This document shows, piece after piece, positions 24,197 to 33,970 of a DNA stretch of 64,000 nt. Location: contig NZ_BMVF01000016.1 in the NCBI RefSeq assembly GCF_014650575.1, forward strand, positions 62,001-126,000, in the 5' to 3' direction. Every line of letters begins with the position of its first letter. Positions within the stretch are counted from its first letter, which is position 1. The notes under the pieces were generated by a model that saw only the letters and a list, made by a program, of their open reading frames with translations, was not told the DNA's origin and ran no database searches. The DNA comes from Streptomyces naganishii JCM 4654 (GTDB lineage Bacteria; Actinomycetota; Actinomycetes; Streptomycetales; Streptomycetaceae). A program made the translations under genes and the position numbers.

Positions 24197-25071
24197 CCAC
24201 TTCCCCTTCGGAGCGGGGCGTCAGCCTGGGCATGCCCGAACTGCCCGCGCCCGACTACCCGGCCGACGTCCGCACCCGCCTGGAGGCGGACGCGCGCGAG
24301 ATCATCGGCCGCTACCCCGACTCCCGGTCCGCCCTGCTGCCGATGCTGCACCTGGTGCAGTCGGAGGAGGGCTACGTCAGCCGCACCGGGATGGGCTTCT
24401 GCGCCGAGATGCTCGACCTGACCACGGCCGAGGTCACCGCGGTCGCCACCTTCTACACCATGTACCGGCGCAAGCCGAGCGGCGACTACCAGGTGGGCGT
24501 CTGCACCAACACCCTGTGCGCCGTGATGGGCGGCGACGCGATCTTCGAGTCGCTCCAGGAGCACCTGGGCGTCGGCAACGGGGAGACCACCGACGACGGC
24601 AAGGTCACCCTGGAGCACATCGAGTGCAACGCGGCCTGCGACTTCGCGCCGGTCGTGATGGTCAACTGGGAGTTCTTCGACAACCAGACGCCGGACAGCG
24701 TGCGCCGCGTGGTCGACGACCTGCGCGCGGGACGCGCGGTGACGCCCACGCGCGGCGCGCCGCTGTGCACCTTCAAGGAGACCGCCCGGATCCTGGCCGG
24801 CTTCCCCGACGAGCGGGAGGGGGCCACGGAGTCCGGCGGCAGCGCGGGACCCGCCTCGCTGGTGGGCCTCCGCCTGGCCAAGGGAGAGACCGCACCCGCG
24901 CGCGTCGTCCACCCCAGGGAGTCGGGCCCGCGCGACGAGCCGCGCGACGCCGCCGTGGGGGACGCGTCCGCCACCAAGCACCCGAGCTCCCACGACGCGC
25001 CGCAGGAGACATCGGCCTCCGACCCGTCCCACCCGGCGGGACCTGTCGCGAAGGAGGGGGAGGAGTCATGA
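24193..25071 (+). CDS. nuoE: NADH-quinone oxidoreductase subunit E (2Fe-2S)
   Basis: A 292-residue subunit. The 24-kDa thioredoxin-like core carries cluster ligands C104, C109, C145 and C149 (VGVCTNTLC; IECNAACD). About 90 extra C-terminal residues are polar and low-complexity (Ser/Pro/Asp/Ala), an actinobacterial feature of unknown role. It belongs to the NADH-dehydrogenase module with NuoF and NuoG. GTG start overlaps nuoD by 4 nt, and its stop overlaps the nuoF ATG. Confidence 0.95.
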
Positions 25072-26414
25072 CCTTGGCACCCGAGATCGACGAGAGCAGC
25101 CCCGAGAAGCTGCTCGCACCCGTGCTGTCGGCCTTCTGGGACGAGGACAGGTCCTGGACGCTGGACGTCTACCGCAGGCACGAAGGGTACGAGGGGCTCC
25201 GCAAGGCGCTCTCCATGTCACCGGACGACGTGATCGCGTACGTCAAGGACTCCGGTCTGCGCGGGCGCGGCGGCGCGGGATTCCCGACGGGAATGAAGTG
25301 GCAGTTCATTCCCCAGGGCGACGGAAAGCCGCACTATCTCGTTGTCAACGCCGACGAGTCGGAGCCGGGGACATGCAAGGACATCCCGCTCCTCTTCGCG
25401 AACCCGCACAGCCTCATCGAGGGCATCGTGATCGCGTGTTACGCCATCAGGTCTTCGCATGCGTTCATCTACCTGCGGGGTGAAGTCGTCCCCGTACTGC
25501 GGCGGTTGCACTCGGCCGTCCGCGAGGCCTACGAGGCCGGCTACCTCGGCGAGAACGTCCTGGGCAGCGGCCTGGACCTCGACATCACCGTGCACGCGGG
25601 CGCGGGCGCGTACATCTGCGGTGAGGAGACCGCACTGCTGGACTCGCTCGAAGGCCGCCGTGGCCAACCGCGGCTGCGTCCCCCCTTCCCTGCCGTCGCG
25701 GGCCTCTACGCGTGCCCGACTGTGGTGAACAACGTCGAATCGATCGCGTCGGTTCCCGCCATCATGAAGAACGGCAAGGAGTGGTTCAGGTCGATGGGCA
25801 GCGAGAAGTCCCCGGGCTTCACGCTCTACTCGCTCAGCGGCCACGTCGCGAGCCCCGGCCAGTACGAGGCGCCGCTCGGCATCACCCTGCGTCAGCTGCT
25901 CGACATGAGCGGCGGAATGCGGACCGGGCACCGCCTGAAGTTCTGGACGCCGGGCGGCTCCTCGACGCCGATGTTCACCGACGAGCACCTCGACGTCCCG
26001 CTCGACTACGAGGGAGTGGGCGCCGCGGGCTCCATGCTCGGCACCAAGGCCCTGCAGTGCTTCGACGAGACGACCTGCGTGGTGCGGGCCGTGACCCGCT
26101 GGACCGAGTTCTACGCCCACGAGTCCTGCGGCAAGTGCACGCCGTGCCGCGAGGGCACGTACTGGATGGTGCAGTTGATGCGCGACCTGGAGGCCGGCAA
26201 GGGCGCGATGTCCGACCTCGACAAGCTGTACGACATCGCCGACAACGTCAACGGCAAGTCCTTCTGCGCGCTCGGCGACGGTTCCGCCCAGCCGATCTTC
26301 TCCTCCCTGAAGTACTTCCGCGAGGAGTACGAGCAGCACATCACGGGGCGCGGCTGCCCCTTCGACCCGGCCAAGTCCACGGCCTGGGCCGACCGCCTGG
26401 AGGTGACCGCATGA
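25068..26414 (+). CDS. nuoF: NADH-quinone oxidoreductase subunit F (NADH/FMN site)
   Basis: A 448-residue 51-kDa subunit. The NADH-binding glycine loop GLRGRGGAGFPTG is at about 63-75. The FMN region holds DESEPGTCKD and AYICGEETALLDSLEG, and cluster N3 is coordinated by C354, C357, C360 (ESCGKCTPC) and C400 (SFCALGD). It oxidises NADH and feeds the chain of iron-sulfur clusters. Its presence makes this first nuo operon a full NADH-dependent complex I. ATGA overlaps on both sides. Confidence 0.97.
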   Translation: MTLAPEIDESSPEKLLAPVLSAFWDEDRSWTLDVYRRHEGYEGLRKALSMSPDDVIAYVKDSGLRGRGGAGFPTGMKWQFIPQGDGKPHYLVVNADESEPGTCKDIPLLFANPHSLIEGIVIACYAIRSSHAFIYLRGEVVPVLRRLHSAVREAYEAGYLGENVLGSGLDLDITVHAGAGAYICGEETALLDSLEGRRGQPRLRPPFPAVAGLYACPTVVNNVESIASVPAIMKNGKEWFRSMGSEKSPGFTLYSLSGHVASPGQYEAPLGITLRQLLDMSGGMRTGHRLKFWTPGGSSTPMFTDEHLDVPLDYEGVGAAGSMLGTKALQCFDETTCVVRAVTRWTEFYAHESCGKCTPCREGTYWMVQLMRDLEAGKGAMSDLDKLYDIADNVNGKSFCALGDGSAQPIFSSLKYFREEYEQHITGRGCPFDPAKSTAWADRLEVTA

Positions 26415-28915
26415 CCGTGACCACGAACGCCCCCTCCGGCGGGGGAGAGGCGGCCCTCCCGCCGGAGGACCTCGTGACCCTGACCATCGACGGCGTCGAG
26501 ATCAGCGTGCCCAAGGGCACCCTGGTCATCCGTGCCGCCGAGCAGATCGGCGTCGAGGTCCCCCGGTTCTGCGACCATCCGCTGCTCGCCCCGGTCGGCG
26601 CCTGCCGCCAGTGCATGGTCGAGGTGGAGGGCCAGCGCAAGCCCATGGCCTCCTGCACCATCACCTGCACCGACGGCATGGTGGTCAGGACGCAGCTCTC
26701 CTCGCCGGTCGCCGAGAAGGCCCAGAAGGGTGTGATGGAGCTCCTGCTCATCAACCACCCGCTGGACTGCCCGGTCTGCGACAAGGGCGGCGAGTGCCCG
26801 CTGCAGAACCAGTCCCTGTCGCACGGCACCGCCGAGTCCCGCTTCGACGGCAGGAAGCGGACGTACGAGAAGCCGGTGCCGATCTCCACGCAGGTGCTGC
26901 TGGACCGGGAGCGGTGCGTGCTGTGCGCCCGCTGCACCCGGTTCTCCAACCAGATCGCGGGCGACCCGATGATCGAGCTGCTGGAGCGGGGCGCGCTCCA
27001 GCAGGTCGGCACCGGCGAGGGCGACCCCTTCGAGTCGTACTTCTCCGGGAACACCATCCAGATCTGCCCGGTCGGCGCCCTCACCTCGGCGGCCTACCGG
27101 TTCCGCTCCCGCCCCTTCGACCTCGTCTCCTCCCCGTCGGTGTGCGAGCACTGCTCGGGCGGCTGCGCCACCCGCACCGACCACCGGCGCGGCAAGGTCA
27201 TGCGGCGGCTCGCCGCCAACGACCCCGAGGTCAACGAGGAGTGGATGTGCGACAAGGGACGCTTCGCGTTCCGGTACGCGCAGCTGAAGGACCGGCTCAC
27301 CACCCCGATGGTGCGCAACCCGGAGGGCGAGCTGGTGCCGGCGTCCTGGCCGGAGGCGCTGGAGATCGCCGCCCAGGGCCTGCTCGCCTCGCGCGGCCGC
27401 ACCGGTGTCCTCACCGGCGGCCGGCTCACCGTCGAGGACGCCTACGCCTACAGCAAGTTCGCGCGCGTCGCGCTCGACACCAACGACATCGACTTCCGCG
27501 CGCGCGTGCACAGCGGTGAGGAGGCCGACTTCCTGGCCGCCCGCGTCGCCGGGCGCGGACGCGACGTCGACGGTACGGGCGTCACGTACACCTCGCTGGA
27601 GAAGGCGCCCGCCGTCCTGCTCGCCGGGTTCGAGTCCGAGGAGGAGGCGCCCGGGGTCTTCCTGAGGCTGCGCAAGGCCTGGCGGGGCCACGGGCAGCAG
27701 GTGTTCTCCCTGGCCACGCACGCCACCCGGGGCCTTCAGAAGGCGGGCGGCACGCTGCTGCCGGCCGCGCCGGGCACCGAGACCGAGTGGCTGGACGCGC
27801 TCGCGAGCGGCGTCGGCCTGGAGGGCGACGGCGCACGGGCGTCCGAGGCGCTGCGCGCCGAGGGCGCGGTGATCGTCGTCGGTGAGCGCCTCGCCTCCGT
27901 CCCGGGCGCCCTGACCGCCGCCGCACGGGCCGCGACCGCGACCGGCGCCCACCTGGTGTGGATCCCGCGCCGGGCGGGCGAGCGCGGCGCGATCGAGGCG
28001 GGAGCGCTGCCGTCGCTGCTGCCGGGCGGACGCCCGGCGACCGACCCGCGCGCGCGGGAGGAGGTCGCCGCCCTCTGGGGCGTCGCCACCCTGCCGCACC
28101 GCTACGGCCGCGACACCGGCCAGATCGTCGAGGCCGCGGCCACGGGCGAGCTCCAGGCGCTGGTGGTCGCCGGCGTGGAGATCGCCGACCTGCCCGACCC
28201 GGCACGCGCGCGTGCCGCACTGTCCGAGGCCGGCTTCCTGGTCTCGCTGGAGCTGCGGCCCAGCGAGGTCACCGCCCACGCCGACGTGGTGCTCCCGGTG
28301 GCGGCCGTCGCCGAGAAGGCGGGCACGTTCCTCAACTGGGAGGGCAGGGTGCGCTTCTTCGAGGCCGCGCTCAAGCCGGACCAGATGACCCGCCGCCTGG
28401 CCCCCAGCGACCTGCGGGTGCTCCAGATGCTGGCGGACGCCATGGACGTGCACCTCGGCCTGCCCGACCTGCGCACCGCCCACGCCGAACTGGACCGGCT
28501 CGGCGCCTGGACCGGGCCGCGCGCCGACGACCCGGCGGAGAGCCCGGGCGTGCTGCCCCGGCCGGCCGCCGGTGAGGCCGTGCTCGCCGGGCACCGGCTG
28601 CTGCTCGACCGCGGTCTGCTCCAGGAGGGCGACGACGCGCTCGCCGGGACCCGGCACGCCGCACGCGCGCGCGTGTCGTCCGCCACGGCCGCCGAGGCGG
28701 GCGTCGCGGACGGCGAGCCGATCGCCGTCACCGGCCCCGCGGGCACCGTCGAACTCCCGCTGGAGATCACCGAGATGCCCGACCGCGTGGTGTGGCTCCC
28801 GCTGAACTCGGCCGGCACCGGCGTCGCCTCCGACACCGGGGCGCTGCCCGGTTCCCTCGTCCGCATCGGCCCGGCGCGGCGCGCGACCGAGGCCCCCGAG
28901 GAGGTGGAGGCATGA
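26411..28915 (+). CDS. nuoG: NADH-quinone oxidoreductase subunit G
   Basis: An 834-residue 75-kDa subunit. The N-terminal 2Fe-2S domain uses C54, C65, C68 and C82; the His/Cys 4Fe-4S motif is H116, C120, C123, C129 (HPLDCPVCDKGGEC); a further cysteine-rich segment is RCVLCARCTRF. A molybdopterin-oxidoreductase-like domain follows (from about 240) with CEHCSGGCATRTDHRRGK, the pattern of the extra cluster found in some bacteria. Electron relay from NuoE/F to NuoI. ATGA overlaps with nuoF and nuoH. Confidence 0.96.
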   Translation: MTVTTNAPSGGGEAALPPEDLVTLTIDGVEISVPKGTLVIRAAEQIGVEVPRFCDHPLLAPVGACRQCMVEVEGQRKPMASCTITCTDGMVVRTQLSSPVAEKAQKGVMELLLINHPLDCPVCDKGGECPLQNQSLSHGTAESRFDGRKRTYEKPVPISTQVLLDRERCVLCARCTRFSNQIAGDPMIELLERGALQQVGTGEGDPFESYFSGNTIQICPVGALTSAAYRFRSRPFDLVSSPSVCEHCSGGCATRTDHRRGKVMRRLAANDPEVNEEWMCDKGRFAFRYAQLKDRLTTPMVRNPEGELVPASWPEALEIAAQGLLASRGRTGVLTGGRLTVEDAYAYSKFARVALDTNDIDFRARVHSGEEADFLAARVAGRGRDVDGTGVTYTSLEKAPAVLLAGFESEEEAPGVFLRLRKAWRGHGQQVFSLATHATRGLQKAGGTLLPAAPGTETEWLDALASGVGLEGDGARASEALRAEGAVIVVGERLASVPGALTAAARAATATGAHLVWIPRRAGERGAIEAGALPSLLPGGRPATDPRAREEVAALWGVATLPHRYGRDTGQIVEAAATGELQALVVAGVEIADLPDPARARAALSEAGFLVSLELRPSEVTAHADVVLPVAAVAEKAGTFLNWEGRVRFFEAALKPDQMTRRLAPSDLRVLQMLADAMDVHLGLPDLRTAHAELDRLGAWTGPRADDPAESPGVLPRPAAGEAVLAGHRLLLDRGLLQEGDDALAGTRHAARARVSSATAAEAGVADGEPIAVTGPAGTVELPLEITEMPDRVVWLPLNSAGTGVASDTGALPGSLVRIGPARRATEAPEEVEA

Positions 28916-30273
28916 GCCCGTACCTCGCCGCAGAGAACCTGTCGATGTTCGGCACGGACCCCTGGTGGCTCGTGGTCATCAAGGCGGTGTTCTGCTTCGC
29001 CTTCCTGATGGTGACCGTGCTGTTCTCCATCGTCTGGGAGCGCAAGGTCGTCGCCTGGATGCAGTTGCGCATCGGCCCCAACCGGCACGGCCCCTGGGGC
29101 ATGCTCCAGTCGCTCGCCGACGGCGTGAAGCTGATGCTCAAGGAAGACGTCGTCGTCAAGCGCGCGGACAAGGTCGTCTACGTCCTCGCGCCGATCGTCG
29201 CGGCCATCCCGGCCTTCATGGCGATCGCGGTGATCCCCTTCGGGCCCGCCGACAACGAGATCTCCGTCTTCGGCCACCGCACCGCGATGCAGCTGACCGA
29301 CCTGCCGATCGCGATGCTCTACGTCCTCGCGGTCGCCTCGGTCGGCATCTACGGCATCGTGCTCGCGGGCTGGAGCTCCGGCTCCACCTACCCGCTCCTC
29401 GGCGGCCTGCGCTCCTGCGCCCAGATGATCTCGTACGAGATCGCCATGGGCGCCGCCTTCGCCTCGGTGTTCCTCTACTCCGGGTCGATGTCGACCTCGA
29501 CGATCGTCCAGCAGCAGCACGACCGCTGGTACATCGTGCTCCTGCCGGTCTCCTTCATCATCTACATCGTCACCATGGTGGGCGAGACCAACCGCGCCCC
29601 CTTCGACATGCCGGAGTCCGAGGGCGACCTGGTCGGCGGCTTCAACACCGAGTACTCGTCGATCAAGTTCGCGATGTTCATGCTCGCCGAGTACGTCAAC
29701 ATGGTGACCGTCTCGGCCGTGTCGACCACGCTCTTCCTGGGCGGCTGGCGGGCCCCCTGGCCGATCAGCACCTTCTGGACGGGCGCCAACCACGGCTGGT
29801 GGCCGCTGCTCTGGTTCGTGATCAAGGTCCAGCTGCTGCTGTTCTTCTTCATCTGGCTGCGCGGCACGCTCCCGCGCGTGCGCTACGACCAGCTGATGAA
29901 GCTCGGCTGGAAGGTCCTCATCCCCGTCTCGGTGGCCTGGCTGATGCTCGTCGCGACCGTGCGCACGCTGCGCAACGAGAACTACGGCTTCACCGACATC
30001 GCCCTCTACGTCGGCAGCGCCGTACTGGCCCTGCTGCTGATCTCCCTCGTCGCCGACGTGCTCCGCGACAAGGGGAAGAAGGGCGAACCCGCCGCCGAGC
30101 CGGCCGGCTTCGACCCGATGGCCGGCGGATTCCCCGTACCGCCGCTGCCCGGGCAGGAGCTGCCGCCGGTGCCGCGGCGCCGCCCGCACCGCGAGCGGGA
30201 GTTGATTGTCAGTGGCGGCCCGGATACTGCCAGTGACGGATCTCTGGATGGAAAGGAGGCGTCCGATGGCTGA
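28912..30273 (+). CDS. nuoH: NADH-quinone oxidoreductase subunit H
   Basis: A 453-residue membrane subunit with eight predicted helices. Conserved motifs are VWERKVVAWMQLRIGPNRHGPWG, the acidic quinone-channel loop GETNRAPFDMPESEGDLVGGFNTEY and GTLPRVRYDQLM. It links the quinone site to the proton-pumping arm. The C-terminal 60 residues are a polar Pro-rich extension absent from shorter homologues. The stop overlaps the nuoI start by 8 nt. Confidence 0.97.
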   Translation: MSPYLAAENLSMFGTDPWWLVVIKAVFCFAFLMVTVLFSIVWERKVVAWMQLRIGPNRHGPWGMLQSLADGVKLMLKEDVVVKRADKVVYVLAPIVAAIPAFMAIAVIPFGPADNEISVFGHRTAMQLTDLPIAMLYVLAVASVGIYGIVLAGWSSGSTYPLLGGLRSCAQMISYEIAMGAAFASVFLYSGSMSTSTIVQQQHDRWYIVLLPVSFIIYIVTMVGETNRAPFDMPESEGDLVGGFNTEYSSIKFAMFMLAEYVNMVTVSAVSTTLFLGGWRAPWPISTFWTGANHGWWPLLWFVIKVQLLLFFFIWLRGTLPRVRYDQLMKLGWKVLIPVSVAWLMLVATVRTLRNENYGFTDIALYVGSAVLALLLISLVADVLRDKGKKGEPAAEPAGFDPMAGGFPVPPLPGQELPPVPRRRPHRERELIVSGGPDTASDGSLDGKEASDG

Positions 30274-30868
30274 GGAGCCCAAGGAGACCAAGCCCGGTTT
30301 CCTGAACCCCGTGGCCGGCTTCGGCGTGACCTTCAAGGCCATGTTCAAGAAGCGGCTGACCGAGCAGTACCCGGAGCAGCAGAAGACCACCGCTCCGCGC
30401 TTCCACGGACGGCACCAGCTCAACCGCCATCCGGACGGCCTGGAGAAGTGCGTCGGCTGCGAGCTGTGCGCCTGGGCCTGCCCCGCCGACGCCATCTACG
30501 TCGAGGGCGCCGACAACACCGACGAGGAGCGCTACTCCCCGGGCGAGCGGTACGGCAGGGTGTACCAGATCAATTACGCCCGCTGCATCCTGTGCGGCCT
30601 GTGCATCGAGGCGTGCCCCACGCGCGCGCTGACGATGACCAACGAGTTCGAGCTGGCCGACTCCAGCCGCGCCAACCTCATCTACACCAAGGAACAGCTG
30701 CTCGCCGGCCTCGAGGACGGCATGGTCGACACGCCCCACGCCATCTACCCCGGCACCGACGAGCAGGACTACTACCGGGGCCTGGTGACCGAGGCCGCGC
30801 CCGGCACGGTGCGCCAGGTGGCCGTCTCCAAGGGCGAGCGGCCCGAGGACCAGGAGGTGGACGCATGA
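30266..30868 (+). CDS. nuoI: NADH-quinone oxidoreductase subunit I (2x 4Fe-4S)
   Basis: A 200-residue ferredoxin-like subunit with two CX2CX2CX3C motifs: C62/C65/C68/C72 and C107/C110/C113/C117, holding clusters N6a and N6b. A near-perfect AAAGGAGG ribosome site precedes ATG 30266, deciding this start over an in-frame ATG at 30206 within nuoH. It carries electrons to N2 in NuoB. Confidence 0.97.
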   Translation: MAEEPKETKPGFLNPVAGFGVTFKAMFKKRLTEQYPEQQKTTAPRFHGRHQLNRHPDGLEKCVGCELCAWACPADAIYVEGADNTDEERYSPGERYGRVYQINYARCILCGLCIEACPTRALTMTNEFELADSSRANLIYTKEQLLAGLEDGMVDTPHAIYPGTDEQDYYRGLVTEAAPGTVRQVAVSKGERPEDQEVDA

Positions 30869-31707
30869 GCGCCCAGCTCGCCGCCTACTCCACCTCCACC
30901 GGAGAGGCCTTCCAGTTCTGGGTCCTCGGCACCTTCGCGGTGATCGGCGCCCTGTGCACCGTCTTCATGAGGCGGGCCGTGCACAGCGCGCTCTGCCTCG
31001 CGGGCACCATGATCATCCTGGCGGTGTTCTACCTCGCCAACGGCGCCTACTTCCTGGGCATCGTGCAGATCGTCGTCTACACCGGCGCGATCATGATGCT
31101 GTTCCTGTTCGTGGTGATGCTGGTCGGCGTGACCGCGGCGGACTCCCTGAGGGAAACCATCAAGGGCCAGCGCTGGCTGGCCCTGTTGTGCGGACTCGGC
31201 TTCGGCATCCTGCTGTTCGCCGGGATCGCCAACGCCTCCCTGAAGGACTTCGACGGCATCGGCAAGGCCAACGCGAACGGCAACGTGGAGGGCCTGGCCT
31301 CCCTCATCTTCACCAAGTACGTCTTCGCCTTCGAACTCACCGGCGCCCTGCTCATCACGGCCGCGGTCGGCGCCATGGTGCTCACCCACCGCGAGCGCAC
31401 CGAGCGCGCCAAGACCCAGCGTGAGCTGTCCGAGCAGCGCGTGCGCGAGGGCAAGAACGTACCGCCGCTGCCCGCGCCCGGTGTCTACGCCCGGCACAAC
31501 GCCGTGGACATCGCGGGCCTGCTGCCCGACGGCACCCCCTCCGAGCTCACGGTCAGCAAGACCCTGCGGGACCGCGGCCAGATCCGCGACGTCTCCGCGG
31601 AGGCGCTGAACGACCTCAAGGCCCTGGAGCAGCGCGCCGAGGAGCGGCTGGAGCGCACCGAGATCGAGCCGGCGACGTTCAAGCGGCCCGAGGAGGCGTC
31701 GAAGTGA
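30865..31707 (+). CDS. nuoJ: NADH-quinone oxidoreductase subunit J
   Basis: A 280-residue membrane subunit with five helices in the first 170 residues, including GIVQIVVYTGAIMMLFLFVVMLVG, the conserved helix with the pi-bulge. A hydrophilic C-terminal tail of about 100 residues (HRERTERAKTQRELSEQ onward) is typical of actinobacteria. Start and stop overlap the neighbours by 4 nt. Confidence 0.95.
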   Translation: MSAQLAAYSTSTGEAFQFWVLGTFAVIGALCTVFMRRAVHSALCLAGTMIILAVFYLANGAYFLGIVQIVVYTGAIMMLFLFVVMLVGVTAADSLRETIKGQRWLALLCGLGFGILLFAGIANASLKDFDGIGKANANGNVEGLASLIFTKYVFAFELTGALLITAAVGAMVLTHRERTERAKTQRELSEQRVREGKNVPPLPAPGVYARHNAVDIAGLLPDGTPSELTVSKTLRDRGQIRDVSAEALNDLKALEQRAEERLERTEIEPATFKRPEEASK

Positions 31708-32003
31708 ACCCCGTCAACTACCTCTATCTCGCCGCGCTGCTGTTCACGATCGGCGCCACCGGCGTGCTGATCCGGCGCAACGCCATCGTGCTCTTCATGT
31801 GCGTCGAGCTGATGCTGAACGCCTGCAACCTCGCGTTCGTCGTCTTCTCCCGCATGCACGGCAATCTCGACGGCCAGATCATCGCCTTCTTCACGATGGT
31901 CGTCGCCGCCGCGGAGGTCGTGGTCGGGCTCGCGATCATCGTGTCGCTGTTCCGTTCCCGCCACTCGGCCTCGGTCGACGACGCCAGCCTGATGAAGCTG
32001 TAA
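31704..32003 (+). CDS. nuoK: NADH-quinone oxidoreductase subunit K
   Basis: A 99-residue protein with three transmembrane helices. The proton-path glutamates are visible in LFMCVELMLNACNLAF and FFTMVVAAAEVVVGLAI, matching the two conserved NuoK glutamates. Exact family length. GTG start in a 4-nt overlap with nuoJ; 15 nt to nuoL. Confidence 0.97.
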   Translation: MNPVNYLYLAALLFTIGATGVLIRRNAIVLFMCVELMLNACNLAFVVFSRMHGNLDGQIIAFFTMVVAAAEVVVGLAIIVSLFRSRHSASVDDASLMKL

Positions 32004-32018
32004 GGGGTCGGAAGAATC

Positions 32019-33965
32019 GTGGAGAACCTGATTGCGCTGCTGATCGCGGCGCCCCTGCTCGGAGCGGCCGTCCTCCTGGTCGGCGGCCGGCGCCTGGACG
32101 CCGTCGGCCACTGGCTCGGCACCCTGCTGTCGGCCGTCTCCTTCGTGATCGGCCTCGTCCTCTTCGCCGACCTGCTCGGCCGCGACGCCGAACAGCGCAC
32201 CCTGATCCAGCACTTGTTCACCTGGATCCCGGTGGAGGGCTTCCAGGCGGACGTCACCTTCCGCCTGGACCAGCTGTCGATGACGTTCGTGCTGCTGATC
32301 ACCGGCGTCGGATCGCTCATCCACCTGTACTCGGTCGGGTACATGGAGCACGACGAGCGCCGCCGCCGCTTCTTCGGCTATCTGAACCTCTTCCTCGCGG
32401 CGATGCTCCTGCTCGTCCTCGCCGACAACTACCTGTTGCTGTACGTCGGCTGGGAGGGCGTCGGCCTCGCCTCCTACCTCCTCATCGGCTTCTGGCAGCA
32501 CAAGCCCAGCGCGGCCACCGCGGCCAAGAAGGCCTTCCTGGTCAACCGCGTCGGCGACATGGGCCTGTCCATCGCGATCATGCTGATGTTCGCGACGTTC
32601 GGCACCTTCGCCTTCGGGCCGGTGTTCGCCCACGCCGGCGAGACCTCGCAGGGCAAGCTCACCGCCATCGCCCTGATGCTGCTGCTCGCGGCCTGCGGCA
32701 AGTCCGCCCAGGTCCCGCTGCAGTCCTGGCTCGGGGACGCGATGGAGGGCCCGACCCCGGTCTCGGCCCTCATCCACGCCGCGACGATGGTGACCGCGGG
32801 CGTGTACCTCATCGTCCGGTCCGCCGCGATCTTCAACGCGGCCCCCGACGCGCAGCTGGTCGTCACCGTCGTCGGCGCGGTCACGCTGCTGTTCGGTGCG
32901 ATCGTCGGTTGCGCGAAGGACGACATCAAGAAGGCGCTGGCCGGCTCGACCATGTCGCAGATCGGCTACATGGTGCTGGCCGCGGGCCTGGGCCCCATCG
33001 GCTACGTCTTCGCGATCATGCACCTGGTGACGCACGGCTTCTTCAAGGCCGGCCTGTTCCTAGGCGCCGGCTCGGTCATGCACGGCATGAACGACGAGGT
33101 CGACATGCGCCGCTACGGCGGCCTGCGCAAGTACATGCCCATCACGTTCATCACCTTCGGCCTCGGCTACCTCGCCATCATCGGCTTCCCGGGCCTGTCC
33201 GGCTTCTTCTCCAAGGACAAGATCATCGAGGCGGCCTTCGCCAAGGGCGGCACCGAGGGCTGGATCCTCGGCGGCGCGGCCCTGCTGGGCGCGGCCATCA
33301 CGGCGTACTACATGACGCGCGTGATGCTGATGACGTTCTTCGGCGAGGAACGCTGGCGCGACAGGCCGACGCCGTCCCCGGCCGAGCCCGACGTGGAGCC
33401 GGCGGCCGAGGAGCGCGGCGCGCACGCCGAGCCCCACCCGCACGAGTCGCCCAAGGTCATGACGATCCCCATGATCGTGCTGGCCGTCGGGTCCGTCTTC
33501 GGCGGCGCGTTCTTCAGCATCGGCGACCGCTTCCTCAAGTGGCTTGAGCCGGTCACCGGGCACAGCGAGGGCAACTCCCCGGTCAGCGCGCTGACGGTCA
33601 CCGGCGCCACCATGGTGTGCCTGGTCGTCGGCGTCGCCATCGCCTGGGCGCAGTACGGCCGCAGGCCGGTCCCGGCCGTGGCCCCGCGCGGGTCGCTGCT
33701 CACCCGCGCCGCCCGGCGCGACCTGCTCCAGGACGACTTCAACCACGTGGTCCTGGTCCGCGGCGGCGAACACCTCACGCGCTCCCTGGTGTACGTCGAC
33801 CACACCCTGGTCGACGGTGTCGTCAACGGCACGGCGGCCTCGTTCGGCGGCCTGTCCGGACGGCTGCGCCGGCTCCAGAACGGGTTCGCGCGGTCCTACG
33901 CGGTCTCGATGTTCGGCGGTGCGGCACTCCTCGTCGCCGCGACCCTGCTGATGAGGGCGGTCTGA
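32019..33965 (+). CDS. nuoL: NADH-quinone oxidoreductase subunit L (antiporter-like)
   Basis: A 648-residue membrane subunit of the Mrp-antiporter type. It contains GWEGVGLASYLLIGFW with the key glutamate, KSAQVPLQSWLGDAMEGPTPVSALIHAATMVTAGVYL and the lysine-bearing ALAGSTMSQIGYMV. The C-terminal part with the lateral helix follows a His/Glu/Pro-rich insert near 450-485. Proton pumping at the distal end of the arm. GTG start, 5 nt before nuoM. Confidence 0.97.
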   Translation: MENLIALLIAAPLLGAAVLLVGGRRLDAVGHWLGTLLSAVSFVIGLVLFADLLGRDAEQRTLIQHLFTWIPVEGFQADVTFRLDQLSMTFVLLITGVGSLIHLYSVGYMEHDERRRRFFGYLNLFLAAMLLLVLADNYLLLYVGWEGVGLASYLLIGFWQHKPSAATAAKKAFLVNRVGDMGLSIAIMLMFATFGTFAFGPVFAHAGETSQGKLTAIALMLLLAACGKSAQVPLQSWLGDAMEGPTPVSALIHAATMVTAGVYLIVRSAAIFNAAPDAQLVVTVVGAVTLLFGAIVGCAKDDIKKALAGSTMSQIGYMVLAAGLGPIGYVFAIMHLVTHGFFKAGLFLGAGSVMHGMNDEVDMRRYGGLRKYMPITFITFGLGYLAIIGFPGLSGFFSKDKIIEAAFAKGGTEGWILGGAALLGAAITAYYMTRVMLMTFFGEERWRDRPTPSPAEPDVEPAAEERGAHAEPHPHESPKVMTIPMIVLAVGSVFGGAFFSIGDRFLKWLEPVTGHSEGNSPVSALTVTGATMVCLVVGVAIAWAQYGRRPVPAVAPRGSLLTRAARRDLLQDDFNHVVLVRGGEHLTRSLVYVDHTLVDGVVNGTAASFGGLSGRLRRLQNGFARSYAVSMFGGAALLVAATLLMRAV

Positions 33966-33970
33966 TACCG

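Noticed and set aside
33617..33970. Upstream extension of nuoM
   Set aside because: It lies wholly within nuoL in another frame; ATG 33971 gives the family length.
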